Notes under the pieces: model-generated
The model's database searches: none
What the model saw: only the letters and a program-made list of their open reading frames with translations
What the model was told of the DNA's origin: nothing
Shown: piece after piece, positions 11,501 to 23,206 of the stretch
Numbering within the stretch: position 1 is the stretch's first letter
How the letters are laid out: each line of letters begins with the position of its first letter
Position numbers and translations under genes: made by a program
Assembly (NCBI GenBank): GCA_021464245.1
Contig: JADCRB010000052.1
Span: forward strand, 62,001 to 126,000
Direction: 5' to 3'
From: Carallia brachiata
Lineage: Eukaryota > Streptophyta > Magnoliopsida > Malpighiales > Rhizophoraceae
DNA length: 64,000 nt

Positions 11501-14216
11501 ATATGCAAAATGTGACTTCCTAATTTTGGAACCTCGTGACCCCCACTCCAAGCTGAGTAATTGGATACATGAAAGTTTGACCCACTTTATTAGAAAGCAC
11601 TTTCTTCTTTGAAGCATTCCTTATGTACCTAATGTTTCTGACTAATTCAACGATGTTCTAATGTTTATTACCTGGTGAATCATGCATAGGGAAACTTATT
11701 GATGATAGCACAATTGTTAAGGTGATCAATGGGCTTAACGAGACTGTCAATGTAGTGCTAGAGTATCTTGAAGATGCAAAGGTAACGGTATCATGGAGGT
11801 AGTGATATCATGCTCTTATATCTACCCAGTTGTCTCTATATTCATGACTCTGAGTCTGCAGGAACACGGAGAAAAGAAAGGTGATGATCTTCTTGCTTCT
11901 GTACGCATTGTTGGGAGGTAATGTTATATGCCATTTCTATTTTTAGTTAGGCAATTTAAATAGAGAGTAGGAGTGCATAAGATGTACATTGCCGATTATT
12001 TGCAGTAGGATTGATCAGTAGGATGTTGCTGTGCATTTATCGTGAAAGCTTGATTAAACAGAAAGTTAATTGAATTCTTTTTGATTAGCTGGGTCAAATG
12101 CCCAGTACTTTTCTGTCAACTACTTCATAGAGGTCTCAATTTCCATACCCCTGTCCTACAATTTCCACATTGGATGGAATGAAATTTCATATCCTTTTTT
12201 TTTTTCTTTTTTGTTTTTTTCGTTTTCATCCTGTAGACTAATATTTCATTTTTAGTTATCTTGCAGAAACGCCTGATGCATGCAAGGAGAAGGTCAGAGA
12301 ACTTTTGCCTTATTTGCTGTCAATTGAAGGCAAAGATGAAGCAAGGTACGTTAAATTCGCAGCTCAGATTTTGTTACAGATTGATGATACTCTTCTTTTG
12401 GGTGCATCAGCAAATAATAGTACTCTTTTTTTGTGTTATGCTTAATCAATTTTACCTGGCAGCCCTTTTCACTCTACATGCTTTTTGCTACCAATGTTGT
12501 GTCAAGTTACAATGAACGTTGCAGGATCCAAGTTTTTGATTTCTTCTGGAGGATATAAAGCCGTAAGTTGGTAATAGCCTTTTAGATAATGTATAGCAAT
12601 CCATTGATCTCAAAACTGGTTTTTCAATTTAAAGATTGCGGCCACCTAAACTACCTACCCTTGGCGGCCATGCCGCAAGTTCCCTTCGTTTGAGGGAATA
12701 GCCAAAAAAAATGTACATATATTATATAGTTGTAGTATATTGTTTTCTCCTATTAAATGTTCAGGTGAAGTGAAGTGCACTGGTTTTATTTGCAGGTTGT
12801 TGACTGCCTTATGAAACTCATTGGGCCAAGTAGGTCTACCATTGAAGACAATGGTTGCATCTTCTTGGCTTGTGATACAATTATGAACGTGCTTTTGAAG
12901 GTAGTTTTGTCTTTGTGACAACTTGATATTGCTAACCAAGCAAGATACTAACAGCCTTTGTTACTTTTTCTTGCCCTTAATTAATAGAAAGAGAAAATCC
13001 AATTTCCAGTGGATGAATTAACCATCATTGACCTTTTGAAGGCATTGGGATATTGGGCAGGTAATTAAATAACACCTTGCTTTTTTGTTTTTTTGAAAGT
13101 GATGCCTCCTTGCTGGAAATCAGAAAAATAAAACTTCAGTTAGATGTGTGTGCACATTTTCCTGAATGTATACGAGTTAGTTTTTCGGAAAAAATAGTTT
13201 CTCATGCACCTTCAACAAACTAAGGCTGCTATAGCCAAATTTGTGCTTGAAGTTGAAAATAAGGTGTGTGCAATGACTTGCGAGTACTTTTTTTGAACAT
13301 TTAGTATCCTGGCAGCTGGTAATTGTTTTAAGCATGCTTCTTGTTAAAGTTTTTAACTTGGGTTTTGCAGAAAATGCCCATGATCCATCAGTTCTTATGA
13401 TGGCTGCAAGTATCTGTGCACTGATATTCGATTACATGTCCGAGGAGGCTCTTCTAAATCATCCTAACTTTGACAGTAGCTCTTTCGGTAGTCTAGCACG
13501 GCTCATAGCAAGAAGTTTGGTGTGTTGTCAGGTAAATTTGATGTTTTGCACTGGTTAGGCATGTATTTGTACCTCAAGATTGAGGCCTTAGGTTATGGTT
13601 TTTCGTGTAATGGTATATGAACATCAAATCACAAGGGATATGTTTTTTTTTCCCCTTTTTGGAGCGGGGGGGGGGGGGGGGGGTGTTGTGGGACCTACAC
13701 AGACCGATTGCCTAACATCTACGGTTGGTTTGTGTCGAACACTGCTTGTTCCATGCAGTTCATATTCTACAATGTTTTCTTTTGGAAAAATGATTAGTCT
13801 TAGTAAACTAGCAGTGCATTTTGGATATATTGTTTCTAGCTGGGGAGGGCCTTCTATCTTGATGGTTTATGCATTCGTCTTTATGGAGTTGGGGGGTTGA
13901 GGTTTCCACTTCTCTTGTCGGTTGATGAGATCAACTTTTTGTAAGTTCCCAAATTGAATCATTGCAGGAGACGTCTGATGCAGTTAAAGAAGAAATGGAT
14001 CTTCTTGAGATCATTACTGCAGGTCTGTCGTCTTAAGTTACGCATATCATCAATTAATGATCACGAAGCAATTAATCTACTTACCTCTTGCATTGTTTGT
14101 GATTTTGGATGAAGTTTCTAACGAATGGTTACGGGTTTTGGCCGTAATCTTGTGCAGGGTACGCGCGGTGGGCTGATAGGTTCCCACGGATAAAAGAGAC
14201 AGTTGAGAGAACTTGA
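8511..14216 (+). CDS. Neurochondrin family protein, 17 exons
   Basis: Plant neurochondrin-like proteins are all-helical, armadillo-like proteins of poorly known role. Exons read: 8511-8697, 8945-9104, 9814-9950, 10259-10359, 10633-10728, 10893-10986, 11090-11214, 11298-11496, 11690-11781, 11862-11917, 12256-12345, 12463-12562, 12796-12900, 12988-13060, 13371-13531, 13968-14022 and 14158-14216. All have GT/AG borders and phases that join, ending TVERT-stop. Recognisable segments are LKGERDEQRLAGLLLVTKF near the start, ALGYWAENAHDPSVLMMAA, and a C-terminal GYARWADRFPRIKE. Near 11326-11332 one base seems missing: the family block RCLLLVLESSRV is read in one frame and EIAVLLNEIAYLKYEA in another. 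A weak alternative donor (GTTAAA after TGT) would keep a frame open but lose that block. All other exons are intact, so I take this as a functional gene with a sequence error. The ATG at 8511 (MEKQEHSPSLDD) is the family start. Confidence 0.9.
13666..13683. repeat. Run of 18 G in a neurochondrin intron
   Basis: A pure G homopolymer lies in intron 15, directly after a pyrimidine run. Its length is unreliable in most sequencing chemistries. It could form a G-quadruplex in the transcript, but no role is implied. Confidence 0.9.
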
Positions 14217-15336
14217 TTCCTTCTCTGCATAGTTGCTTGCTCCCCTAAACAATGATGATATTTGTAAAATTGTTCTTTTGCATTCTCATGCACATACCGC
14301 TCCACAGGAAAAGATTTTGTAAAACATCAAATGAGTGTCTGAGTTTCAGTGGCTTGCAGGGGTCTAGATGCAGAGTCATTTGTGGTGGCTAAAATTATTT
14401 CTTATACAGTCAAAAAATAAGGGGAATTTTATTTAGTTTGCCTGTTGAATGATTCATTTTCTACTAGTGGATTTCCTGAAAATGAAAAGCAAATTCCCAG
14501 CTGAAGGATTTTAAAATGTATGGTATTTTCTTGATCAAGAACAATAATAGTATTTCAAAATTAAAAAAAGAAGGCATAAGTAAAAAGCTGGGTAAATAAA
14601 TTTTAAACCTCAACTTTTGGCTTTTTGTTTAACAAGTGTCTTATCGTTCTCAAACAAGAAAAGGAGATAATAATTAACTCTTTTTTTTAAAACATTAAAT
14701 GGGTCTTTTTGTTTCTTGCATTAGTAAGTTGGAAAAGAGATAATGCCCAACAAATCAATGTTTTTAGCTTTTATTTAAATATATTTGGACCACATCCACA
14801 ACTGCCCTCTATGTTTCCTTTGAGCCCAACAAGTTCCATCTGAACCCAGGCAGTAGCCATCCTATTCGAGGCATACATTTGAATGAGCCTCCACATGTGA
14901 AAAGTGTAGATTGAATTTGTAAGAGACAGAAAATGGGCAGTTGAGTTAGCAATCCCCATATTCAACCGACCCCCTAAGTTCTTCTTGTAAGAAATTTTTA
15001 ATTTTACTCCCCTTTTTTTATGAATACAACTTATTAATTATTTTAAATTATATAATAAGTAGGTCTATTTAAAATAAAAAATTAAAAAATAAATTAATAT
15101 AATTTAAGATTATGAATAATTTATATTTAAAACAAAAGTGAATGAAATTACCAAGTTTCGTAAGTTGGATATTCCTCGCCTGCTTTGTAAAACGTAGAAT
15201 AGTCTGGCCCCCGTTGGACTTTCCAAACTTTACAGAATGATTTGTCTGCTTTGCCGAAAAATTCTTGATTTTGTAAACGAGAGATACTGAAATTTTGGAT
15301 CTTCATATCATATGTATCTGTTGGATCTTCATGTCA
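14217..15336. other. Neurochondrin 3' UTR, then AT-rich intergenic DNA
   Basis: The first 200-300 bases after the stop are of mixed composition and are likely 3' UTR (for example gatgatatttgtaaaattg). Beyond about 14500 the DNA turns AT-rich. No plausible coding region is seen on either strand. The 65-codon minus-strand frame near 14770-14965 has no recognisable features. Confidence 0.5.
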
Positions 15337-15346
15337 TATGTATTGC

Positions 15347-15846
15347 GGGATAAACATTTTTGAGGTCCTAAATCTTTAAATTTTTTTACGTTTGAGTTCT
15401 AAATTTTTTTAACATTTCATTTGAATTTTAAATTTTTTTAATTTTTTACTATATCAGTCCTTTAAGTTACGAAAAGTAGTCAATCTATTAACAAGTGAGT
15501 TTAATTTAATAAAAATCATTTAAAAAAGCTTAAATATATGAGTTAATATTTTTTTCATCAACAAAATATGCATATTAAATATTTTTTTAATCAACAAATA
15601 TACGAATTAAATAGGCAACATGCATATTTTTTTATAAAAAAGACATTCAATTCATATATTTAATTTTTTTAAAATAATTTTTTGTAAATTTAAAATTATT
15701 TTTTAATAGATTGATTACTTTTGTTAAACAGAGAGACTGATTTAGTAAAAAATCAAAAGATTTAGAACTTAAATGAAATGTTAAAAAAATTTAGAACTCA
15801 AACATTAAAATATTTAAAGATTTAAGATTAAAAAAATACTTATCCG
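15347..15846. mobile_element. 500-bp MITE with GGGATAA ends and perfect 10-bp target duplication, family B
   Basis: The left end is GGGATAAACATTTTTGAGGT. The reverse complement of the right end is CGGATAAGTATTTTTTTAAT, and inverted similarity continues for about 100 bases (GTTTGAGTTCTAAATTTTTT occurs in both arms). The perfect direct repeat TATGTATTGC flanks it at 15337-15346 and 15847-15856. A 9-10-bp duplication fits the Mutator-like superfamily. There is no ORF. A related copy lies at 27198-27680. Confidence 0.88.
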
Positions 15847-15879
15847 TATGTATTGCTGCCCTGCAGCTCTGTTGGATTT

Positions 15880-15881
15880 AA

Positions 15882-15910
<29 letters not shown>
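15880..15910. repeat. (AAT)n microsatellite
   Basis: About ten uninterrupted AAT units. Confidence 0.9.
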
Positions 15911-15912
<2 letters not shown>

Positions 15913-18300
15913 GCCCACTTATCCTTTGATACATCACGTGTTTAAGCCGAAGATTTCAGACAGGTCTTGCTAGCTAGGGAGGGGCCAACGGCTAAACATA
16001 CAAATGTTTCGACAGCAGTAAATACAACGTTCGCTTTAGGTTAGCACGCGGTTTTCCCTATCTTAAAGCTTGTTTCGCACCAAACACCCATTGGCTACAT
16101 TTATAATTTATGGGAACGTGTTCTAGTTTGGGCTTGGTTTATACCTATGCTATGCAGCCGCATATTTATTCCGCTATATATTATTAATAAAGTGTAAAAA
16201 ATTTATCAATATCTGATGATTCAAATAAATAGAATTTGATTTTTTTAAAATAAGGTTTTAGATTTAAATTTTATGTATAAAAAAAATAAATTTTAAGAGA
16301 AATTTATCTTGTTATTGAGTCGTTTAAGTGTACTTTTTAAATATTGGAGTTTAGAACTAAAAAAATGTGCAATTAACTTTTAATTTAGTGTAATTATATT
16401 TATTAAATATAAAAAAATATAATCAAAACTTAAAATTAAATAATAATTGTCTTAAAATTTAAAAGTATAAATATTATATAATATATATTAAAAAAATAAA
16501 TTTTTTTAACTTCAAATTTTTTTTTAAAAAAATTTATATAAATTATCAGTTTAATTACATTTTATTAAATATAAAATGCATTTTTCCCTCCGTGCTGTAC
16601 AGCTGGACGCTAACGTTTATCTGTTCTCGTTTAATGTGCAAATACAGTGGGAGGCCATGGTATCGTTGGAGTCCGGTTACATGACCGAGCCCACTCCCGT
16701 GCAAAACTGACGGCGGCCTTTGATTTTCTTTTTCTAATTTTAGTTTTTCTTTTAAGTTAAATTTTAAATTTATTTGATGCTATTCTAAATATGTTTTGTG
16801 TTTTAATTTTTTTTTTATACTTCTGAGCTGCTGAATCGACCGACTAATTAAGAAGGCACAAATCTGTTCCGCGTCAGATAGCTCGCGGCCAATAAGTTTT
16901 ATCAACAGAGCTTCGATTTGGTATGCATATATTGATAGTTAAATGATATACATATAAAATATATTTTTTATGACGAATTTAATTATTTTTATAATAAAAA
17001 ATAATGTGTTAATTTTTTATATCATATTTTATCAATTTTATTATAAAAATAAATAAACTCGTTATAATAAATATATCAAATATATATAAGAATACAGGTA
17101 TCAAACTTTTTTCTTATTAATATTGTTGTTATTTCCACGAAATTGTGGCGTTTCATTATTAGGTGGTGGGGACACGAAAGATAGTGCTGCATCAGATTAG
17201 CATTGAGACAGGGCATCTTACGTCTAAAAAGGGATGTGTGGATCTTTGGTGTGCTACTCTAATGGATTCTTAGAGGAATGCAGTCGTTCGGAAAAGAAAC
17301 TATCCAATCCTGTAGAAATTTTCTAATTTAAGTGATACTTAATTTTACGAGAAGTGTCTTCTACGCTCACCTAATAAGTGATAAACATTCTAACATAAAA
17401 TATATTTATGAGGGCACGACTATGAGATTATGCACCTAACCTACAGAATCTCAAGCTTGCCTTTGGCACTATCTTTACTAGAGCAACTTTTGTGTGTGAA
17501 TGAGTATTTGCTTCCGTAATGGCCTGAATATGATGGTTGATCGCTAGATTGTGTTATAGAACACGTCTTTTAAACCCCTTTTTTTTCCATGTGCAGGCAA
17601 ATAGCGTTGCAGAATTTCGCTTTATATCTGCTCAGTTCAGTCGTCAGCAAACACCAAGAAAAAAGAATCTTCGTAAAAGGAGGAAAAAAAAAATAAAAAG
17701 AAAAACCCACAAAGGATCAGCTGGTCGTGCTGTATTCTTGATTTCATAGTCCCATTTCAAGATCCTCTGTGAGAAAAACAAAATTTGTAGTCCCCAGACT
17801 GCATTAATTGCAAAGCTTCAATTAGAATTAGAGATATATAATATGAAAATTTTGTTTACAATATTTTTCACGAATTAAATTTTTTAAGTGATAATTTTTA
17901 TTTATATATTTTTTTAAAACTAAATTTTTAATTAATTTAATATTATCTTAAAATTTAAAAATTTTCTACTTTTATAATGTTTATCATATGAATAATATCT
18001 GCAGCTTGGCGAATTAATTGCATATATGATTTTTTTCTGGGATAATTTTAACCTTGTTTTTTCGCCTTTCAAGTGGACTATTTTCCTTCGCCTTAGAATT
18101 AATCCACAAACCACAATTGTTTCTGAAATGAATCATCGTCCATGAGCATATTGTTTAACAAAAATAAAGTAATTAATTAATTAATAAAGAAAAAAAAAAA
18201 GAGAGACAGAAACATATACACAAAGTGACAGCAAATCTCTAAGATTCCTCCTTGCCTCGATCATTTTTCCCGTTTCCCATCTCGAGAATACTAAATACAA
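15911..18300. other. Intergenic DNA, no gene recognised
   Basis: AT-rich DNA alternates with mixed-composition islands (about 15960-16160, 16590-16700, 17130-17560). None carries a long or family-like ORF. A small fold-back lies at about 16935-17085: one arm contains TTTAATTATTTTTATAATAA and the other its approximate complement, with similarity to 21418-21560. A 70-codon frame at 17537-17749 is lysine- and arginine-rich because of A/G runs and is not convincing. Confidence 0.45.
16935..17085. mobile_element. Small fold-back MITE-like element
   Basis: The arms TATGACGAATTTAATTATTT and the reverse complement of ATAAATAAACTCGTTATAAT are imperfect inverted copies of each other. A similar palindromic block lies at 21418-21560. 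There is no coding capacity and the boundaries are approximate. Confidence 0.4.
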
Positions 18301-18639
18301 AGATCAGAGACCTTCATTACAGAAGATTTAATACAGTTCGAGTGACAAAAAAACATGTTGTCTCCTGAACTCCTACTCTTTCCACTTACACCTCCCAATT
18401 ACAAAAATCACCCATCCCTAGACCACCCAATCCCATATCCTTTACAAACACTTTTTTTTTTGGTGCCTTCTTGAATATTCACTGTCACCGGCCACTTGTT
18501 TTTTTGTGTTTTTTTTTTGGCACATATATGAAGACTCATACTTTCACAATCCGTCTATTTCGTGGGATTTTCCGGAGTCCCAAAATGGAATCTCTGGATT
18601 TATGATCAGCCAGCGTGTTTACGAGTCATTCGCTTGAAA

Positions 18640-19050
18640 TCAAGCAACAGCAACGGTGTCCGTTCGTACAGTTTTGTTGGGGGAGGTGCTCTTGGCATCC
18701 GATTTCCGAATAGATATAGAAGACGAAGAGGCCAATTTACAGCTCTTCTCATCGGACTCGTCCATGTCTATTTGCTCTTGCCGACACTCTTTACTGCAGA
18801 ATGGCGTGTTACCTCTGCATCAAATTCCCACAAACACCCATAAGCCAAAAACACAAAAAAAAAAACAAACCCCACAACAATTCCAAACACAAACAAAAAA
18901 AACAGATATGGAAAAGTTGAGCACTTGAGAACTCAGAACCAACCTGTACATGAAGATGTCGGAATTGTATCCAAGTGGCTTCTGACAAAGGAAGCATGCT
19001 TCCAGGAAGTTGGGCTTGTTGTGCTCAAAACAGCCACCATAGTAAGCCAT
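18640..19050 (-). CDS. FCS-like zinc finger (FLZ, DUF581) protein, 93 aa, two exons
   Basis: Exons 19050-18944 and 18814-18640 join with AG/GT borders (TACAG|GTTGG and TTTGATGCAG|AGG) to give 93 residues with no frame problem. The FLZ zinc finger covers residues 14 to about 47: [13 protein letters not shown], then [17 protein letters not shown]. It supplies two CxxC-type cysteines and the hallmark FCSxECR. A serine-rich, probably disordered tail follows. Plant FLZ proteins bind SnRK1 kinase subunits and act as adaptors in sugar, stress and hormone signalling, in the nucleus and cytoplasm. The single short intron after the R codon of MYR is usual for the family. A TATA box sits about 110 bases upstream. 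There is no signal peptide or membrane segment. The subgroup cannot be assigned. Confidence 0.93.
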
Positions 19051-19157
19051 GATCGGTCTTACGTTAACAAAAAGAAGCTAATTTCTCGGTTCGACTTCAG
19101 AATTTGTGAGAAATTAATTGGAAAAAGCTGGGAGGGAAGAACGGAGCAGCGGAGGCT

Positions 19158-19168
19158 GTATATATAAA
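19158..19168 (-). promoter_or_regulatory. TATA box of the FLZ gene
   Basis: On the minus strand the sequence reads CTTTATATATACAG, about 110 bases before the ATG at 19050. It is a good TATA match at a fitting distance for a start site near 19,125-19,135. Confidence 0.6.
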
Positions 19169-19170
19169 GT

Positions 19171-22100
19171 GGAGGTGGTGAAGTCAAGAGTGGACTTCGG
19201 AGGCATAAATCGAGTGTGCTACGGACTACTCTAATTCGGTGGTCTGCATTAATTTGATTGGCGACTAATTTATTTGCAACTTGGTAAGTGGTTGAGTGAG
19301 CGGCATTTTGTCGAAAAAGTCACGGGTTTTGTATTTTGGACTTGACTGTTGATTTTTGACGAGGTAATGGAACTTCATTACAGCTCTTATTTTTATCGTG
19401 CGTTTTGCTCTAGGTATAGTGGAAATACCTTCCAATATTGGGGTACATTAGATGCAATATTTCTTACTAGATATAAATCAATCTTTCTTTATTTTCAGTT
19501 TTTGCTAAATAAAAAAAAAGTAAATTTTTTTACGGGAGACCTTTCGGCATCTCAAATCCATATTGAGTTTCTATTAATTCGAAATAAAGCTGAAAAAGAC
19601 TCAAAAAAAATAAAATTATTTCAGTATTTATTTTTTTTATATATAAAATTTAAACTCAAAATCTTAATTAAGAAAAACTAATCGCCACACCACTGAAAAC
19701 AACATGCATTGGTGAAAAAAAAAAAATGGTAATATGATAAAATAGAAGGGAAATACATGGTTAAGCTGTTTAGAAACAACGGCGGATTTGAGGAATCTAA
19801 TAGCATTGGATCCAATAGGTTTCGTGGTTCATGCATCTTTCTAGAAAGCTACTTTTTCTTTGGAATAGGGAATAGTAGTGCCCCTGTTTTCAAGAATTTG
19901 CAATTTGGTACCTATTCTCTTTAGTAATTCTAACGAATATCATTCATTTCTTTTACTTTTCTCCCGCTTCCGACAATGATTCTACTATTCATTTGCTCAT
20001 TGTTTTGATCAAATCTATTATGTGCAACTAAATTTAAGTCAATCAAAGTTTGGTATGTTAATTTCAAATTTCAAATTTGTGTATGTCGCTCTAATGTTAA
20101 ATATCACATATCATCTCTTGAACTATTCAAGGAAAAGAAATCTATTATTAGTAGTATTGCAATTTCTAAAATTGTGTAATCAAATTCTTTGTTTCACTAA
20201 AATATTTTAGTAATTCTTAAAGTATAATCTAACGTAAATATTCAATATTTAGAATACAAGTTATTGATTGATTATGACATCTGATAAAGTTAGTTATATA
20301 CAACATTCTACATTGGGTTTTTGAGGAATAATCCTATTTACTCTTATAGTTATTTAAGATATTTAATCTCTTTCTAGTGAGACTATTGAATATCATTTTT
20401 TTTTTATTTTATGAAAAAACCGATCATTTTCTCCCTGGAAGCCTGTGTGAAGTAATTTCTGTCTTTTCCAGGGACTTGTTTTGAATTATTTTTGTGGCCC
20501 CCCGTTCTTCTAGCAGTACCACTTTTTGGGTCTTCGCCTTCCACTGTCCACTTGATGAATTAGTAGGCCCCACGACTACGCAAAAGAACAATACTTCAGT
20601 TACCCCGGATGGGTAAATGAATTAACCGAAGATAACTGTTTTTTTTTTTTAATTTTATTACTTAATTTAATTTTATATAATATTAAAATAATTATTTAAT
20701 TTATTTAATAATATTTAATAATAAATTATTTTTTAATTTTAATTATTTAACTACTCATTTCACTTTATTACTATTTAAATATTATCACTATATTTATTGC
20801 AGTATTAGATAATAATTAAATATTAAATGTTGGATAATAAAAATTTAAAATAAATAAATTATTAAATTATATAATTATTTTATTATTAAATAAAACTCTA
20901 AAATTAATTTTTTTTATAAAATTAAAACCTGTTATATATTAATTTTAATTATTATATATATAATATATTTTTAAAAAATAAAAAAACAGATTAAACCTAG
21001 CACTATTTCCTCTCCCTCTTTCTCTTCCTCCTTCACCGGCCCCCCTTTCCACCCCCCAATCCAGGAAACATTTCCCGAAAGAACAAAGGACCAATGGCGA
21101 CGAAGCTGGTTTGGAGCTGAGTAGACGTGGGCCCTCGGTGGGGAAGCAGCATCTTACTCGTGGGCCCCATCTGACTCACCGTCGAGTTGGCTCGCCTTCC
21201 CATTCTTTGGCCCACAGGCAACCGGCCGTGTCCTGCGGGCAGCTGCCCTCAACGTTTTGCATTTCTTTCTTGTTGCAATGGTGCCCTGGACACGTGCGTC
21301 CTGACCTGGGAGCCAGCGCAGCATTACACAATTATTTGCTCAAGCTGGCGTGGCGAATCAACGGAAAAGAACGGGAGGTATAATTTGTTCAAAAAAGTTC
21401 GACAATCTATATTTTAATAATCATATTTAATATTATATTATGATAAATTTATTTATTTTTTATAATAAAATTAATAAAATATAATATAAAAAATTAAAAT
21501 ATAATTTTTTATCATAAAAATAACCAAATTTATTAAAAAAAAATATTATATATATATACTATTTATATAAAAGTGTATGTTTACGAAATTAAATTCTAAT
21601 TTGTTCTGTCACGTGCGTTATTGGAGAGCGTCTCCTCGGGACAGTCGAGGACAATTAAATCAACGGCGGAGATCGTCCCGTGCTGAGCACTGTTTCTGGT
21701 GGATCAAATTATTGGGGGCATTACCACTTGCCCATTTCCCACGCGAAAAAGATTTTGTGCACAAAATTTTTGTCCACATAATTTTAATAATTTGATATGA
21801 TAAAATTTTTAAATTTATAAAATTACTTAAAATCATAAAAAGATAAAAAAAAAAGTGAATTAAAAAAATAAATTAAAAATTTTATTATGTCAGATTGTTT
21901 AAATAATGGCAAAAGTTTTGTCTTTTTTCCGTAATGATTATTCCAGATATTTGTTGTACCCAACTTTCTCCGTGCACATGTCAAAAAAAAAAACATTCTC
22001 CATGCAGGAGTACATTGCTTCCCACTCCATTACCGTATTCCATATGAGCACAGTCACGTGTTTTAGTTAAAATATCTCGATTTATCTCTCGAAATAAATC

Positions 22101-22385
22101 GTGTCCGTTATTTTTAAAATAATATTATATTTTAAAATATAAAAATAACAAGTTTTAAAAATATCAATTTTTTTAAAATAATAATTTCAATTTTAACTGA
22201 AATAAAATTCAGCACATTAATACCAGCACTAACTTTTTTTTTCATCATATATGCACCGTCTTTATAACCTCTAATCTATACCATCAAATCCATTTAAGTT
22301 GCTAATTCTCTTTACAGCGATGCATGTCTCCAGTTCAGTGATGGTACTCACTAGTTTTAGTAATTGACATAGGTTTTAAAATCTG
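19171..22385. other. Intergenic DNA, no gene recognised
   Basis: Upstream of the FLZ gene the DNA is mainly AT-rich, with a GC-richer block at about 20980-21390. That block begins with CT runs and holds short overlapping frames on both strands, none family-like. A fold-back block lies at about 21418-21560. Nothing else could be supported. Confidence 0.45.
21418..21560. mobile_element. Small fold-back MITE-like element
   Basis: The inverted arms contain ATAAATTTATTTATTTTTTA and the complement of TAAAAATAACCAAATTTATT. It is similar in size and sequence to 16935-17085. Boundaries are approximate. Confidence 0.4.
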
Positions 22386-22389
22386 AATT

Positions 22390-22610
22390 GGAGAAGGTTT
22401 CTCCTTCCTTGGGACGTAGTGCAATTTACTTGAAAGAGTCTTGTATCAATACTCTAATCATTAATCACCCAGTTAATAGTGCCTGTGGGGGTTCGACCCC
22501 CGCCTGCACCAAAATGTCCACTTAGTGGGCTGTGGAGGGCCTTTGCCCTCATGAGAGTACAATGTACTCTTACAGTGTCTGTAGGATTTATTTTTTTTCC
22601 TCCCCGCTAA
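22390..22610 (+). mobile_element. Probable tRNA-derived SINE
   Basis: The segment GGGGGTTCGACCCCCGCC at about 22496-22513 is a strong Pol III box B, followed by TGCACCA as at a tRNA 3' end. Upstream, TTGGGACGTAGTGCAATTTA resembles a degraded box A region, although the spacing is longer than in a true tRNA. A non-tRNA body and a T-rich tail (TTTATTTTTTTTCC at about 22588) follow. It lies just beyond the truncated end of the UBP6-like copy. It is not a functional tRNA gene because no cloverleaf can be drawn. Confidence 0.5.
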
Positions 22611-23206
22611 TACTTTACTTACTAACTATTAACTTTGTACTAAAAAAAAAGGAGGGCTACTCCTGACAGAAGGACCATTCACCTACAGTTAAAAGCATTT
22701 GGAGCATTCAATAGGAAGTTATACAGGCATTGCAAGATTGTCACCGTTAATTGTTAAACAGTTACATAGAATGTCAGTCCTTAAAAACTAGTTCACCTTT
22801 CAGACAGCAACAGAAGTCATCGACAATTGCAAAAATTTTTTGGACCAGTGAAAGATATAATGCTATGGCCATGTAGCTCTTGAGCTGTTTTTATTTGAGT
22901 CTGAGAGACTATAAGAACCAACATGCCAAATGGATTTGCAAACACTAACATTTACAAGATAGATTTCAGTTATGCTAGATAGGCCTAATACAAGAGAGTA
23001 CTGTCAAAATGGTGGGACAGAAATATAAAGCTAAAGTCACTAGCTGAAAGATTTCAGCCCAAAATGAAAACAGAAATATAATAATTGAGGAAGAACTAGT
23101 AAAAAGTGGTAGTATGGAAACCAAAGCATTGGAATGGAACTCCCACAATAATTACACAGAAGGAAAATTATTAAATCTTGACAATTATATAGCTGGTAAA
23201 ACTCAC

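Noticed and set aside
22496..22520. Possible tRNA gene
   Set aside because: It has only a T-arm-like box B. No acceptor, D or anticodon stems can be paired at normal spacing, so a SINE fits better.
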